A stretch of DNA of 64,000 bases from positions 28,510,295 through 28,574,294 of the forward strand of contig CM075853.1 in assembly GCA_037975125.1 (NCBI GenBank). Reading direction: 5' to 3'. How positions within the stretch are numbered: position 1 is the stretch's first letter; every line of letters begins with the position of its first letter. Positions 1-62,019 of this stretch are shown here, piece by piece. The position numbers and the translations under genes were made by a program. The notes below the pieces were generated by a model that saw nothing but the letters and a program-made list of their open reading frames with translations, was not told where the DNA came from and ran no database searches. Origin of the DNA: Latrodectus hesperus (taxonomy: Eukaryota > Arthropoda > Arachnida > Araneae > Theridiidae).

Positions 1-3000
1 GGTTTAAAAAAAGCCAAGATTTCCAAAGGAAATTTTGTAATTTAAAAAAAAAACTTCTAACAATCAAAAGCTTAAATTTTAGGGAAAAAATGTTTTACCT
101 TAATTGTTTCTAAGTTACATTAATTTTTAAAAATAAGTAACAATACTCAATCCAAAGTGAATAACAAAGGTAACACAAACATTAAGTCTTTGTTTCTTAC
201 TTTTCAAATTTACACTTTAAAGGATAGTTAAATTGTCCAATTGTCTTAAAAACACTTCAAAAAATATTTTATACACTTAATTGTGGTCACCAAACTGGAC
301 GTCTGCATTGGTCTGAATGTTGGCCATAAAAAATGTCATATTGAATATAACTGTCATAATTGAAATGAAATCTTCAATAATAACATCAATATAAAGTCTA
401 GAAATATAGGTAAAATAGTCAAGCCTGAGGTTCTCACAGCAATTATAATCTCTGCATAAAAGAAAAATCAGGCTGATACACCTAGAGATTCAAACTCAAC
501 TAAAATTCAATCTTTTTTGTCGTTCAATAATGTTGAGTTGATTTCATTTTATAGCATAATCTGGACTCATGACATTGGGGGGGGTGCTAAATACATGAAT
601 GTTCTTATCTCAAAACATGTATAATAATTAAAGCAGTATTTTCAATTGAGGAGTAAATGATAAGATGTTCTATTAAGACTTGCAAAACTGTTTAAAAGCT
701 TTATAAGAGAAAAAAAGTTTGTATAAGCAAATAGAATTACACATGCTTAAATTCCAACAGTTATCAAAGAATACTAACCTTAACAATTAATGAATAAGGT
801 TACATGCTTTTGACCAATACAAACCCCTCACTTCCACAAAATAACTATGACAAAAGTTTTTTCAGAATGGAATACTGTATCGACAATTTGAAACAGATTT
901 TCTGGAAACATATTTTTAAGCTAGATCTGAAAATCGTGTTCTCTTGATCTTGTCTTTTGACAATAACATGAACAATATCAAAATTGTCAGCCAATTATTT
1001 GTCTTATGGTAAAATTATTTTTATTCACTTTAACAGTCCATTTTAATGAATTGAGTAAAAAAATATTTCCTGATTTAACTTAAAAATTACCTTTTCAAAA
1101 AGAGAATACCAACAGTCATACATTAGTTATAGTTATATATGAATTTGGAAAGTGACCATTTAGAACTAGCACAAGTTGATGCAAGGGATTGGTTCTTTTA
1201 AATTAAAAAGAAAATTTAGTTTATATGTCTCTCAACAGATTTTTTTACACAGGAAGAATAATTAAACCAGGACATTCAGATTTACAAAAAGTAATAAAAA
1301 AATTGATTCTAAGATTATCACCTAGGACCATTATGATTTAAGCCCCAATTGATAACACTTGATTTTTATAATAGTAATCAGCTTCACATGCCAGTTAGCT
1401 TTTGCATGCCACGGAATGCCTGTATTTAGCTTTCAAGGGGAAATAACGATTTGAAAAACATTACTATTCACTTAGTTTTGTTTAGATCCCTGTTTTTTAT
1501 CATAAGATGAAATCTCAAATATAGATCAGCTAAAAACAAACTGAATGAAGTGTGAATATCATTCAAAAATTCTTTTAATCATAAAGTTATTATGCATTGA
1601 AATTAAAACTTCTTTCATTAGTATTTCAAAGAATTTCGGATTGGCAGCATATTGAGAAAAATAAAAACACATTTGCTGGAGAGAGTAAATGTAGTATTTT
1701 TTCAAAAACCAAAAATATATATTAAAAAGAATTAAACTTTGTTAATATAAGAAAGATGGAAAATTTGATGCTACACAAATTTTTCCTCAACCTTTAGTGG
1801 TTTACATTGATGATTACTTTAAAAGGGGTAAGAATTACTATTTTTGAAGTGAGCAAAGTTATGTAATAGTATGCATAATGATATCTTGGTATAAACCTCA
1901 TTTCAAATTCTGTTCAGAGATTTTTTTATTCAACTTTAAACAAAAATTTGGTATATACACATAGAATAAAAATGTTAGCTGCACAGATAACCAAACACAG
2001 TATCTCTGCAGACAAATACATCATTTTTCTTCCTAACTCAGTTTTAAGCTAAGTTGGCTATTAAGTCTAATACCCAAAAAATTATTTTTAGCAAAAAAAT
2101 TTAATACAATGAATGTGAAATATGCATTTGGCATAATTTATACATTGGACATCTACTTTTTGTTTCATTTTAAAAGTTTTATTTTTATTAATAATTTTTT
2201 TATTAATTAATAAATAAAAAAGTGAATAAATGTATTATTTGCTTTGTTTATTTTAAAAAATTATTATTTATTTTACTAGCTCTACAGTATTCTAATTATT
2301 TGCAAATACATACTACTAAAATGAATTATTCAGAGAATTAATTGCTACAAGAACTTATAACATATTGAACACTTTGATATACATAAAGACAATATAAAAC
2401 ATGTAATTTTCCCTTTCTTAAGATGTGATACTAATGAATATTTCTAAAAACTATTTTGAATTTCAAAATAATTTTCATTTTGGAACTAAAGTTATATATT
2501 ACATGTTTACTAGGTTTGATGCTAGTTAAAAAGAATAACTCTGCCATTAGTTTTTAATGAGTCAATTTTTAAGAGATTTAAATAATAAAAAAATTGTTCT
2601 ATTTTAAAAGAAATCATATCGAAAATATTCAAAAACCACCACAGTGATATTGACAAGAATTCACAGCTTTTGAATGGTCATATAAACAATTATCCCAAAT
2701 CAGTCATTAGTAAATATTTTAGCGACCAAATAAAGAATATGTAGCATTTACAACAAACGGTAATAATTAACATATGTTTCAATCATCTGCAGTAGACTTT
2801 AAATAAAAGGATCTTTAAAAAACCACTTTAAAGGCATTGCTTTACCATGAATTTTAAGTATTCATTTTTCAGGAATTTGTCAGCAAAATAATCTCATAAA
2901 CCTATTAATTTCTTGAGTTGAACATTAGAGTACAAAATGATTTTATGAAAGAAAGAAAAAACTTATTTATAATAACAGAAAACCTATTTATCATAATTAT

Positions 3001-5614
3001 TGAATCACAGTAAAGTAAAACTCAACATTTCCTTTGCAATAAACAATAATAATTTGATCTTACAGAACTAAATTTATCTCAGAATAAGCTACTCTATTAA
3101 TAATCATTGAATCCAAATAGACTAAATATTAAAAAGACAGTATTTTTAAAATTTTCTTTATATTGAACAGAGTTTGGTCATTTTTTATTTAACTAAATAT
3201 AAAAAGTCCTAAATTTTAAAATTTGGACATTTTTATTTTAAAATTAATAAAAGCAGTTAAATAATTATTGTTAAATTTTAGTGGCAGCAATTTGATTATT
3301 CATCCAAACTAAAATCTATATTACTAAAAAATATCATTTAAGAAAATAAGCTGAGAAAAATAAAAGTGATTTTTTAAGATAAGCTTATATATAAACTAGA
3401 TCTACCTATTATGAAAATGAAATTGTAAAAGATGAAACAAGCATAGGTTATGCATATATTAGCTAATACTTTAAATACATATATTTAAGAGATATTTACA
3501 TAAATGATACGGAATAATCTAAAACTTTGAAACTCTCAAATAATTAATCTTTATTATCCATGAAGAAGCTCCAATAATTAAAAATTTTATTCTTATCTAG
3601 ACTTGAATGACATTTTTTTCAATAATATTATTTCAAGTATAATTAATGAATAGCTGAAAAACTAATCTTTACAGCTTTTAATCTTCAAAAAATAGTCATG
3701 TAGAAAATTAATCAGAGCAAATAAAGTAGTAAGAATAATACTCAAAAATTTTTTATTTATTTTGCAGTTAAATATGAGAAAAGAGAAAATTTATACATAA
3801 TTAGACAACAAGGAAGCATATTGCATCGAATTTTTTAAAAAAATTAGATATTTTAAAAAGAAACTGCAACTTTTAAAAAACAACTTGAATTCTCTTTTTC
3901 TTAACTCAATAACTCGTATCAACAGCAACAAGTTTGGGTTAGTATCAAAATATTTGAAAATTTGATATCCATAGTTATAAGTAAAAATATTGACACTAAC
4001 AGGCTAGTAATGGTTTTTGAGATTAAACAAAAATTAGAAATGACTAGCACATTTTCAAATCACATCATCGCAGATTTTTTATAGCTCTGACATAATAACT
4101 CAGTCAACTAATAATATTCTTTCTTTTAGCTGTTTTTGAAGTCTCCTAATTATTACTTCTAAACATAATTCTAACTTATTCATAATTTCTACATAATTAA
4201 AACTATATTTTTAGTAAAAATAATTAAAAACATACTTTTACTGCTATATTAATATATTGAAGGTCTTTTAATATTAGAACACAATAATCTTTACAACTTT
4301 TAATCATGTATATTCTCAATAATATTCCAAGCATTAATGTTTGAGAATCACATAATTAAATCACATTTATAAAATAATTATAATGACATCTATAAAATCA
4401 AATATTTTTAAATTATAGGATTGCTTTTTTCCTACTAAAAGCAGTAAAAAGACAAAAATCACTATACAACAAAAAATGAAGAATCTAAACTAGATTATTA
4501 AATACTTAAAGCTGTAAGTTTTCAGTTATCAATTTGATTGATTTGTATAACACAAATGCCTATCAGCTCCAAAGAAGCAAAAGTTAATCCTATTTTAAAA
4601 TAAAAAATTTATATAAATCATTTGAAGTATAAAACTTATCATATTCTAAAATTTAATAACTATTCCTTTCTTTCAAAAAATAAACTAATTTGATAAAATT
4701 GGTTTATTTTAGAAAAGAGGAATATATAAGACAAAAAAATTAAAAATAGAGTGGAAGACATATTTAAAAGATTATTACATGCATGTATTATTATTTAAGT
4801 CATGGTAAGACTTCAGCTTACATTCTGAACTTTAGCAAACACTATAAAATATTTAATTTTAAATATTACCTGCATTTTATTTATAGTGTGCATTTACAAC
4901 ATAAAATTAATGACTATTAACAATGTAATTACAATAGTTATTTATAAATTAAATTTTAAAATATAAAATTTTATTTCAAATACTGCATTTTAACTAGAAA
5001 GAAAATCAGTTTGAGCACATTACATACAATATTAATTAAAGACGAATCTTTTAAATGTGTGTGTGTTCATATTGATTTTCACATTACATAGTTTAATAAT
5101 CTGAAAATAAACTTTTATTTCATATTTTTTCAAGTTAATCATAAAAGATAAAAATTAAAAATTCAGTTTTTCAGGCCCTTTTTATCGATATATAAATAGA
5201 ATTTTGTTTATTTACTCCTTAATGATAATATTTTGACAAAGATTAATTAGATTGGTATCCATAAATTCTGTCAAGAAATCATTAAAAAACATTCGAGCTT
5301 GAAGTGGGAACCAAACCCAGAAACGGTCTGTTTAAATATAAGTTATAGCATACTGAAAATATCATTTCCTTCAGCAAAGATTTAACAAAACTAGAAAAAA
5401 AATTAACACATAAAATGTAGTGTCCAGTTCAAATGAAAGTTCTTTCAAACAAATCATAAACCTTCTCATTCATGCATCTCACACACATACTGTAATAAAC
5501 ACAAATTTTATAAAGTGATATAAAATATTTTAAAAAATGCACCTTATTAAACTGAAAAGATAATTAATACAATAGAACAATTTGAAAATGGTTGAAATAT
5601 TTAAAGAAACTTAC
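1..5614 (-). other. RhoGEF intron 22 (partial), no gene found
   Basis: Very AT-rich. I searched both strands for DH-domain pieces and saw none. Slightly GC-richer patches at 270-330 and 1320-1440 are not coding. Confidence 0.6.
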
Positions 5615-50476
<44,862 letters not shown>

Positions 50477-50723
50477 CCTTATATTCTGAAATTAAAAGGA
50501 ACACGTTTACCCCTAAATAGCATTTTTTTCATCGAAATAAATGATATTGTTGGTAAACAACGCCTTCAAAATAGAAACAATTCATTACTAATATGGCTGA
50601 CATTTACATTATGAGGAATCCTGGGTAAAAGGTCACAGACGTAGTCACCAAAGCTCGACTGTCTATTTTATCAGAAAGATATACCACGTAATCTTAGGGA
50701 CAGATTTCCTTTTGTCCTCAAAG

Positions 50724-50780
50724 TAAAGAATCATTTATTATGGACAAATACTTTTATTTGTCCATAACAAATGATTCTTA
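50724..50780. repeat. Near-perfect hairpin close to the RhoGEF 5' end
   Basis: Arms of about 26 bp (AAGAATCATTTATTATGGAC and its complement) with one mismatch and a spacer of about 4 bases. About 250 bp upstream of the start codon. Confidence 0.85.
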
Positions 50781-51136
50781 CATGTCTTTTCCAGTACAAA
50801 ATATGTATAATTTCTTTTTTATATTTAAGTCAAAGTTTTTTGCCATATAACTTCATTTTACTTTATTCTTTTCCAACGAGAATAAAAGTATTCCTCTTCC
50901 TGTATGAAAAGCAAATTTATAAATGAAACTTCTTTCTAGAAAAATAGAATACACTAAATAATATGCATTATAATACTTGTCTGCTCCTAATTTAATGGTT
51001 ACAAGCATGAAAACAATTTATTATATTCATTTATGAAATCATATGTATACACTTTATAGTAACAAAAAATCAAAACACCTTGGAGGAATTGAAATTACAA
51101 TAGATTATGCAAAAATCTTTTGTCCAACCATTTAAA

Positions 51137-51140
<4 letters not shown>

Positions 51141-51211
<71 letters not shown>
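51141..51211. repeat. (TA)n array before the BEL/Pao LTR
   Basis: About 35 units. Confidence 0.97.
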
Positions 51212-51215
<4 letters not shown>

Positions 51216-51460
51216 CGCACATGCGCGCACGTCACGTGATATTGTTTCGAACAAAGCTGATATAGTTTGAAAATTGAAGAGAATGGTTATGTTTCTCGAG
51301 CGGGAATTAATCCCCGTATCCTTTATTATGTTTGTCTGTGTCTGTAATAAATAATTTAAAATGACACTGGTCCGCCGTATGAGTGATTAATTATTATATA
51401 ATCTCTTAACCATGAAACCAACATAGTGGACAGCCAAGTCCGCAGTCGTACCAACGAATT
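51212..51460 (+). mobile_element. Probable 5' LTR and leader of a BEL/Pao element
   Basis: Starts TGTTCGCACATGCGCGCACG directly after a TA array, GC-richer than the surroundings, with AATAAATAATTTAAAA near 51345. It lies immediately before the gag frame. A matching 3' LTR is not seen, and the LTR end and primer-binding site are not securely placed. Confidence 0.5.
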
Positions 51461-52010
51461 ATGGATAAACGAAATCGATTAAAAAGAGCTATCAAAACCA
51501 CGACAACGAAACTCGAAAATTTTGTGAAAGAATTTTCTGAAACGGATTTATCTGGTACAACAGTGAGTAAATTGGAAGTTAAATCTAAAAAAGTTGGAAC
51601 ACTCCAAAATCGTATTGATCATATTCGTGAGCAATACTACGACTTACCGAACATCAGTGAAATCCCAGATGTCGAAAAAGACTTGGAAGATATTAAAACA
51701 AGGGAAAGGTAAAGTTCAAACTATTTATTGATTCATTTAAGAACGTAAATTATTGTAATTGTTTGAATACTTCTTCATCAGAATGTTCTGAATCGAAAGT
51801 GAAAATTAACTACTTGAAATACCACTCCCTATTTTTACTGGAAAGTATGAAGAGTGGTATAATTTTAAAAATCAATTCGAACATCTTATTTCAAATAATG
51901 AATATTTAAATGAAACTCAAAAATTGTTTTATTTACGTGCATCGTTAAAAGGTAATGCAAAACAAATAGAAACGTCAGATGATTCATTTGAATCTTTATT
52001 CGGAGCTCTG
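51461..52010 (+). pseudogene. BEL/Pao gag N-terminus, truncated
   Basis: ATG at 51461 opens MDKRNRLKRAIKTTTTKLEN and runs to a stop at about 51712 (83 codons, acidic and helical). After a frame change, about 51815-52010 encodes EEWYNFKNQFEHLIS then YLRASLKGNAK, the conserved gag segment (DUF1759-like) of BEL/Pao elements. Similarity stops near 52010; no protease, reverse transcriptase or integrase follows. Confidence 0.75.
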
Positions 52011-54080
<2,070 letters not shown>

Positions 54081-54215
54081 AAAAGCTTCCTCCGCAACTT
54101 ACTTGGACTCATGTTCTCGGTTGATAGAACTTTAGAGCAGATCAGACACGGTGGTATTTCTTCATCATTGACTTCTGTCGAAGTGAAGCCAAAATATAGC
54201 TTAGCTGTCTTTGTA
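54081..54215 (-). pseudogene. hAT (ZBED-like) N-terminal zinc-finger fragment
   Basis: Minus strand: YFGFTSTEVNDEEIPPCLIC then SKVLSTENMSPSKLRRKL. The pattern FGFT..P.C.IC..VL..E.M.P.KL.R.L is the N-terminus of ZBED5/SCAND3-like hAT proteins. Only about 45 codons survive. Confidence 0.55.
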
Positions 54216-54627
54216 TTACTGGCTTTTCCTCTTATTTCAACGTGTTTCATACATCAATGCGTGATCCTTTATCAGCATCTTCATTAATTGTTTTTTCATA
54301 AAAATTCTATCAATTCTTATGAAATCTACAGTTTTTTAAAATTATGCTATGCACAATGGCCACCAGTGAGATAAGTGACTCAGACAATCTGAACAATCGG
54401 GGGTAAAGAGAGAAGTGTCGTTACTCTCCTCCTTGTGTGTTATTGGTAAGCCGTTATTGAGAAAAATCTGCTGTGACAAGATTGGTACAAATAACATAAA
54501 AAAGATATTAATTATTGGAGCAAGTGGCTTCTGACCGTTGGGGCGTAAACTGGTTTCCTGCGAATCACCTTGACACATATTTTCCTTGTTTAACTTAAGG
54601 GCCGCTTCGCGGCACACTTGATATCTT

Positions 54628-54767
<140 letters not shown>

Positions 54768-55384
54768 AGTATAGTCATTAAAATTATTATACCAAGAAGA
54801 CAACACGTATACACGTGAAATTTATATGACAGGAAGAAGATGCTGTGATGTGATATGCAAATGAATAGATTGCAAACACATGCATAAAAACTAAGCGTTT
54901 ACAACTTTGACTACGATGTATATGAAGAAATTTACAACAGGTTTCTCATACACAAATTATGTATTATTATTATTACTTTTGGCCTGTTGAAAAGTGTCAC
55001 AATAAAGTTATCGTAATGCCTTGTGTGCTAAGTAGAAAAAACTCCTTACCAACATGTTTTTAATCTTGGTTGATTTTCAACTTATTCTGCCGGTTTTACA
55101 GACATTATTGAAATTTAATGACATTTACAGCAACATAAACTGTCGATTTAGCGGTAATTTCTTCGGTTATCCTCAGGACTTTATCACAGACAAAAATATC
55201 TTCAATAATTTTATAAACAACAAACTGAGGAAGGATTTGATTTTTTACATTCAGATGAATCTTACTTCTGATTACGTCATCATTATAACTAGATCTGTGA
55301 TTGATGACATCATAGAAAATACCAATGGCACCATGCAAGCGACTTTTTCATAATGAACCACCCCTATATTGATACTATGGAATG

Positions 55385-55640
55385 TTACGAGGCACTGTTC
55401 TTCAGATAAGAATGTCACTGGTTTGAATCCAACCTTTATTGTTTAATGGGAAGTGCTGCACTTCTCCACGAACGTTTGTCATGATGAGTGCTTTGAGATA
55501 TGTGGGTTTTCTCCCTCGTGATATTTGAATATGGTTTACTCTCTGTAAAAACTCTATTTGGAAAGTAATTTACGTGGTGGACGTTAAAATGCTTCACAAC
55601 AGTCATAAGTTTTTGGCTGCACATTACATGGTATCAAAGA
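55385..55640 (+). repeat. Possible second tRNA-like SINE or repeat
   Basis: Contains a B-box-like GGTTTGAATCCAACC at about 55420 followed by GC-richer, non-coding sequence. A convincing A-box is not seen. Family assignment uncertain. Confidence 0.35.
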
Positions 55641-59104
<3,464 letters not shown>

Positions 59105-59245
59105 TTTAATTCAATAGATGGCAGTACAAAAAAAATTGTAACAAGTACAAAATGTAATTGGTAAAATACTTGTTACTTTAAAAGTAACTGTACTCAGTAC
59201 GTACTAAGTACAGGAAAAGTAACAAGGTCCTATCCCTAATTAAAT
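59105..59245. mobile_element. Possible hAT terminal remnant
   Basis: Dense TACTTGTTACTTTAAAAGTA and GTACTCAGTACGTACTAAGT motifs followed by CCTATCCCTA, as in termini of some hAT elements. No matching opposite end or duplication found. Confidence 0.35.
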
Positions 59246-59628
59246 ATTACATGAGTTAATTCAACATGTTGATGTTTCTAAGTCAATGTGTTCTTACATG
59301 GAATATAGATATGGATTATTCATATTTATCTGATATGTATCGGTTTAGATTGCGTAAAAAATATGATAACGTGTAGTCAATATGAAAAGCAGGTTCGAAA
59401 AAAAAAAAAGAAACACAGGAATAATATGCAAAATTTAATATAACTTTAATATTTACCAATTTTAATAATACAAGTATAAAACATCTCAACGCTTTGTTGA
59501 CACTTGGCAGATAACAACAAATGCAGGTCAAACATGTGTCGTCTGGAAGAGGGAAGTTTGCTTTTGTATTTCTGAAGTAATTAAAATCATTTGTTGATCT
59601 GTGAAGTTGAATGCTTTGAGATTAAAAT

Positions 59629-59890
59629 ATGCTGTTCCGTTTGTTTCATTCAACGCAATCAAGACTTAAATTTCCATTTTTATTACGGAGAAATAATATT
59701 TATACCCAATCATTTTTATTTCACAGTCTTGTCAAGAATCCAAATGCTCACAGAAGAACGTTTCTATCTTTTGTATATAAATTTTCTCAAGGATCTGGAA
59801 GATTTGTATCTGCTGTTTCTAAACGTCCTGCTAAACAGGAGCTAAGAAGATTAATAAGTATAGCAAAATCACAAAAATGGAAATTATCAG
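59629..59890 (+). CDS. ABCB10: ABCB10-type mitochondrial ABC half-transporter, exon 1
   Basis: Encodes residues 1-87 and the first base of Gly88. The ATG at 59629 is the first in frame after a TAA at 59623-59625. Residues 1-60 are rich in Arg, Lys, Phe and Ser with no acidic residue (MLFRLFHSTQSRLKFPFLLR), a typical mitochondrial presequence. KQELRRLISIAKSQKWKLSG aligns with the segment before the first transmembrane helix of ABCB10 (LLSLA..W.L). Donor GTGATG, phase 1, continues at 63852. ABCB10 is an inner-membrane exporter linked to haem biosynthesis and oxidative stress protection. ABCB8 is the alternative, but exon 2 fits ABCB10 better. Confidence 0.85.
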
Positions 59891-62019
59891 GTGATGCAAT
59901 AGTTGGTGTTATTTCAGAAAATCGATCTCAATTTCCATGAATTAAATTTCTAATATTTTTAATTTATATTTTTCAAATTGAAATACACGATAAAAGTTCT
60001 GTAATGCCATATTGTATGTACATCATTCTATGTAATTTTTATTTGATGATTTTATAATTTCTCAATTGAATTCAACTTATTCAAAAATTTTCTATATGGT
60101 TTTCGTGTTTATCTGACAACGTCTAACAAACTGAATTCTTAGGGAAAATTTTTCAAATGATAAATTCATTAATGCACTTAAGATATATTTTTTAAAATAA
60201 ATATGGCTTTTTGCTATTGTCCAAATTTTTTAAAAATTTTAGGTCAATCATAGTATTAAAATGTTTGAAAAAATATGCTCTATATACTATTTATTTCTTG
60301 CTTGACACACTGTAACATATAAACAATGTATCATAGGGCATATTTAAAAACTATTTTACTTCTAAGCATGGATTAGGTAGTTCCCTGTTAATAAAACTTA
60401 CAATTTACATAGAAAAATTAATAATTTTTTACGTCATTCTAGAAAGTACTTATTCAGCTGATTTCCTGGAATTTTTGTATGATGTTTGACTTTGAGTTTT
60501 ATATTGCCAGCCAAGAACAATAATAAAGATAATGCATTCAGAGTGCATTATATTCATAATTACAATTCTGTTGACTGAAATTTTAGTAAGCTATGTATTT
60601 TTAAATGACTCATTATGAAATTTTCAATAGAGTTATAAGCACTAAATTTATTTACTTGGTTAAAGAAACCAAACAACCCTAAATTCTGCTGTAAAGTTGC
60701 AAGTGAAGCTAAATGGGTTCCTCTAGGTTTATTGCCAAGATTTCTCTCTTTAGAGTTCTAGATATTAAGTTAAAATCTGTTAAACAATCAAAAATTGATA
60801 TCATGTTTCTAATATCTGTAAGCACATCTGTCAAAGTATGTGTTTGGGATTTTTTTCTACTGGGGGATTTAATTTCTAATATCTGTACATGAAAAATTCC
60901 TCTCAGAAGCCAATACAAAGTAGTTATCTTAATTCCCAGCAATAGCTTTTAGTTGTTAAAATATCTATTGCACAAAATCATGAGTTTTTATTGGTGTTTT
61001 GTGTTAGGTATGTGACATTAAATTAGTATAAGGCTATATAATATGAAATTGTATGTTATCGCAGCTGACTCTGAATTTGTTATTGATGATATTGCTTATT
61101 TTCATTGAATTAGCAGTTGTGATTGTAAAAAAATGATGGTACTGGGTAGGTAGTGCTTTCTTAAATTTAATAATGATGGAAAGCAATCAAATTCCTTGCA
61201 TGTGTATTATTTTTTGTTGTTTACCATTTTATAGTTTCAGAAATTTGAAAATATGAATATAACTATTAGTATCATCTTTGATTGTTGATTATTTCATTAA
61301 TAATATGAAGTATCCTTTTATTATATATTACATACATCTCATTAATATAGTTTCTATTTGGCTTTAACATCATTTTGTTAATGATAAAAATAAAATATCA
61401 TTGAATAACTTGTTAAAATATTTTTATCTTTCTAAATAATCCTTCTCTTCTTGATATGTTAATATTATTGCTTCTATCTTTTGGAGTTTTCTATTAAGTA
61501 AAATTTAATAGAAATATGTTTTAAACTATGATGTGTATATTTATCATTATGTATCAATGTTCCAATCTAATAGGAATTATAAAAGATGAAACAGGAATTA
61601 TTATTTTACGGTTTTCATAAATATATTTTAATTAATTTCTATTTTTTGTCAGCTCATTTGAAGAAGGCAGAGAGATGATTATTAATGAAAAAAGATTTTA
61701 ACATAGAAGGAATAATTTAATTAAAAATAGAGCACTCCTATTTTATGATATATTTTGCTAATTCTGTGTATTTAAATCAACCAATTTTATAAAATCACCA
61801 ATGCATTTCTATCTAAAATCTGTTGTTAATTTAAGTAGGCATTACTAAAAATTTTTGGAAGAAATAAAAAATTTGTTTTTATAATAATATTGGAATTAAT
61901 CACTTAGTTAAATTTTACATGAATATAAAATGACACAAGCTATAAATATGAATTTATATTAATAATTTATCCTTTTGCAATTTTTTTATCATTAGGTGCC
62001 AATTTATTTATTATATATA
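59891..62019 (+). other. ABCB10 intron 1 before the Tc1 element, nothing recognised
   Basis: AT-rich; no exon with family similarity. Confidence 0.55.

Noticed and set aside
5281..5330. GTGGGAACCAAACCCA resembling the SINE B-box
   Set aside because: Only about 16 bases match and nothing else of the SINE is present.
59591..59845. 84-codon frame overlapping ABCB10 exon 1
   Set aside because: Begins with TTG rather than ATG and is in another frame; the ABCB10 frame has family similarity and the correct splice phase.
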